DNA from: Intoshia linei
Lineage: Eukaryota; Orthonectida; Rhopaluridae
Direction: 5' to 3'
Assembly: GCA_001642005.1 (NCBI GenBank)
Contig: LWCA01000021.1
Span: 17,581-81,580 of the forward strand
Length of the DNA: 64,000 nt
Part shown: positions 63,001 to 64,000 of the stretch, piece after piece
Layout: every line of letters begins with the position of its first letter
Numbering within the stretch: the first letter of the stretch is position 1
Notes under the pieces: model-generated
What the model was told of the DNA's origin: nothing
Seen by the model: only the letters and a program-made list of their open reading frames with translations
The model's database searches: none
Translations under genes and position numbers: made by a program

Positions 63001-63536
63001 CTGAACATTACCATGTACTGTTATTACTTTTTTAGTCAACATTGGCATAGTTATGATGCATTTCTTTTGAGAATGTATTTTAAAATATAGTATATTTTAT
63101 TTTTTTATGTCATAATATCTTAATAGAGCCTTAATATTACATTTTCTATAATAATTTTGTAATATCCTGAAAATATATGAATCAAACTAACAAACAACGT
63201 AAAAAGAAATCTGGTAGTATATAATATAAATTTATCGTTTTTTTAATTTATGACAGAGAATGGCTCATATATATAAATTTAGTTATAATTTTTAAAATTA
63301 TAAAAATACGAATTTTTCAATTTGATTTTTGAGATAGATGGACAATCTATTGGACTTTTAAAACATTGGAACTATTATGTATTTGAAATTTTTATTAATT
63401 TAAAATGATGAAAAATAAAAATATAATAAAATCACGTAACTCGCGATTATAACTATTTTAGGTAAAAGATGTAATCAATAAAGGAATAGATGAATTTGAA
63501 TCATCCCGTAATTTTATCCTGTATTTTGTTGTTTGA
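57027..63536 (+). CDS. predicted long alpha-helical protein, unrecognised (BAR-like?)
   Basis: Ten exons keep phase across all junctions: 57027-57067, 57096-57195, 57273-57361, 57446-57545, 58220-58339, 59839-60000, 60497-60585, 61036-61103, 62145-62251 and 63462-63536, giving 316 aa. The first intron is 28 nt and must be removed, since AAG-ATG-TGA would stop translation. The product is rich in Lys, Glu, Asn and Leu with heptad-like stretches (ISTNLHNCIHDLNKKR, TKLKDLKIIKMKNLTTL, FKKLKNMYYENGKG) and no membrane segment. The part FVKDSIVKIRNEYNKQFKDV recalls the last helix of SNX-BAR sorting nexins, and the length suits one BAR domain, but no PX domain was found, so this is weak. The alternative is a 115-aa protein ending at 57563 if the fourth donor is not used. 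Repeats fill introns 4 and 8. Confidence 0.55.
57590..58165 (+). repeat. composite dispersed repeat (families B + A)
   Basis: Same order as 16160-16800: 'taggg/gaatgcgtagatttatg', 'ggaccgttaattatttcac', 'gaccgtgaagtcgtcac', then 'agccctgaagatataattt', 'gacccgtaagatgtgaaat', 'acgtcccggaaaaaac' and 'cacacacaaacaaaaatcgcgta'. It occupies most of an intron of the surrounding gene. Confidence 0.65.
61590..61760 (+). repeat. partial family A repeat
   Basis: Contains 'gggtaatttgtggttttgaccctgaagat' in diverged form and 'gattttaaaatttgtatcag', the first half of block A as at 16480-16570. The 3' half is missing, although a short 'acacacacata...ttatataagtaaggat' piece near 62050-62090 looks like the block A terminus. 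Confidence 0.5.
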
Positions 63537-63604
63537 TATTTAGTATACTGATGTTTAATTTATATAAATGAAGGAACTTGTTTAGTTAATATTTAGCTAT
63601 TCCA

Positions 63605-63985
63605 AATCCTAACTTATATAAAATGCGACGCGATTTTTGTTTGTGTGTGTGTTCAGTTTTATTTAAATAACTACCCGTCTTAGAATTTTTTAAAAACATC
63701 ATTTCAATTACAGTTTTTTTCGGGACGTATATTAAGATATATTTCAACCTCCCAATTTCACATCTTAAGGGTCAAAAACCCCTGTTGTCCCTCTTTTTGA
63801 AAATTAAACGAATTGAAGAATTTAAAAAAATATATACGCTGATGCGGATTTTAAAATTATAAACATTATCTATATTAAATTTAAATTTAAAAAAATTATA
63901 TCTTCAGGGCCAAAACTCCAAATTCCCTTCCTTTTTTTTTGAAAATAGCCCTAGAATTTCAAAAAATTTACAGGTGGTAGAGTTG
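63605..63985 (-). repeat. family A repeat, reversed, cut by the window edge
   Basis: Reads 'gcgacgcgatttttgtttgtg', 'ataactacccgtcttagaa', 'cgggacgtat', 'caacctcccaatttcacat', 'aagggtcaaaaacccc' and 'cttcagggccaaaac', the exact reverse order of block A at 16440-16800. It starts just past the 3' end of the helical-protein gene. Confidence 0.65.
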
Positions 63986-64000
63986 TATCATGTTAACATG

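Overview
The window is nuclear DNA of an invertebrate animal. It is very AT-rich by eye, its genes are split by short GT...AG introns (many 28-60 nt), and its products are metazoan: an Atrophin/RERE-type corepressor with BAH, ELM2, SANT and GATA modules, a PIKfyve-type lipid kinase, NOP56, V-ATPase subunit C, an XRRA1-type leucine-rich-repeat protein and a claudin-like tetraspan protein. Splice acceptors are usually a T-run plus TAG. I read the genes by joining exons by hand, requiring reading phase to be kept across every junction and comparing with remembered family sequences. A single N at 10858 suggests a draft assembly. The species cannot be fixed from the sequence; very short introns and AT-rich code would suit a compact or parasitic lineage, but that is inference.

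Layout. Positions 1-9.5 kb: the 5' part of a claudin-like gene (minus), then xrra1 (plus, 13 exons), which converges on the V-ATPase C gene (minus) with only 76 bp between stop codons. Positions 9.6-14.6 kb: a C-terminal gene fragment and a possible eIF4E-type fragment on the minus strand, among transposon remnants. Positions 14.7-26.1 kb: a gene-poor stretch of dispersed repeats and nested terminal-inverted-repeat elements. Positions 26.1-38.5 kb: the Atrophin/RERE gene (plus, 13 exons, 1202 aa, one 5.7 kb intron). At 38.8-39.1 kb lies a small single-exon gene. Positions 39.2-52.6 kb: a PIKfyve/FAB1 gene (minus) running from FYVE finger to kinase. Only 183 bp beyond its start codon NOP56 ends, on the same strand (52.8-55.8 kb). 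Positions 57.0-63.5 kb: a plus-strand gene for a long alpha-helical protein.

The genes are housekeeping or regulatory and do not form one pathway, though V-ATPase C (acidification) and PIKfyve (PI(3,5)P2 synthesis) both act on endolysosomal membranes. The non-coding parts are shaped by short hAT-like elements with 8-bp target duplications, several in introns; two still carry pieces of the hAT transposase dimerisation domain. The most notable biology is the intron set: 28-39 nt introns, several of them in-frame so that retention would add or end peptide sequence, one GC...AG intron, and one junction in the V-ATPase gene that needs a 28-nt removal lacking a normal AG acceptor.
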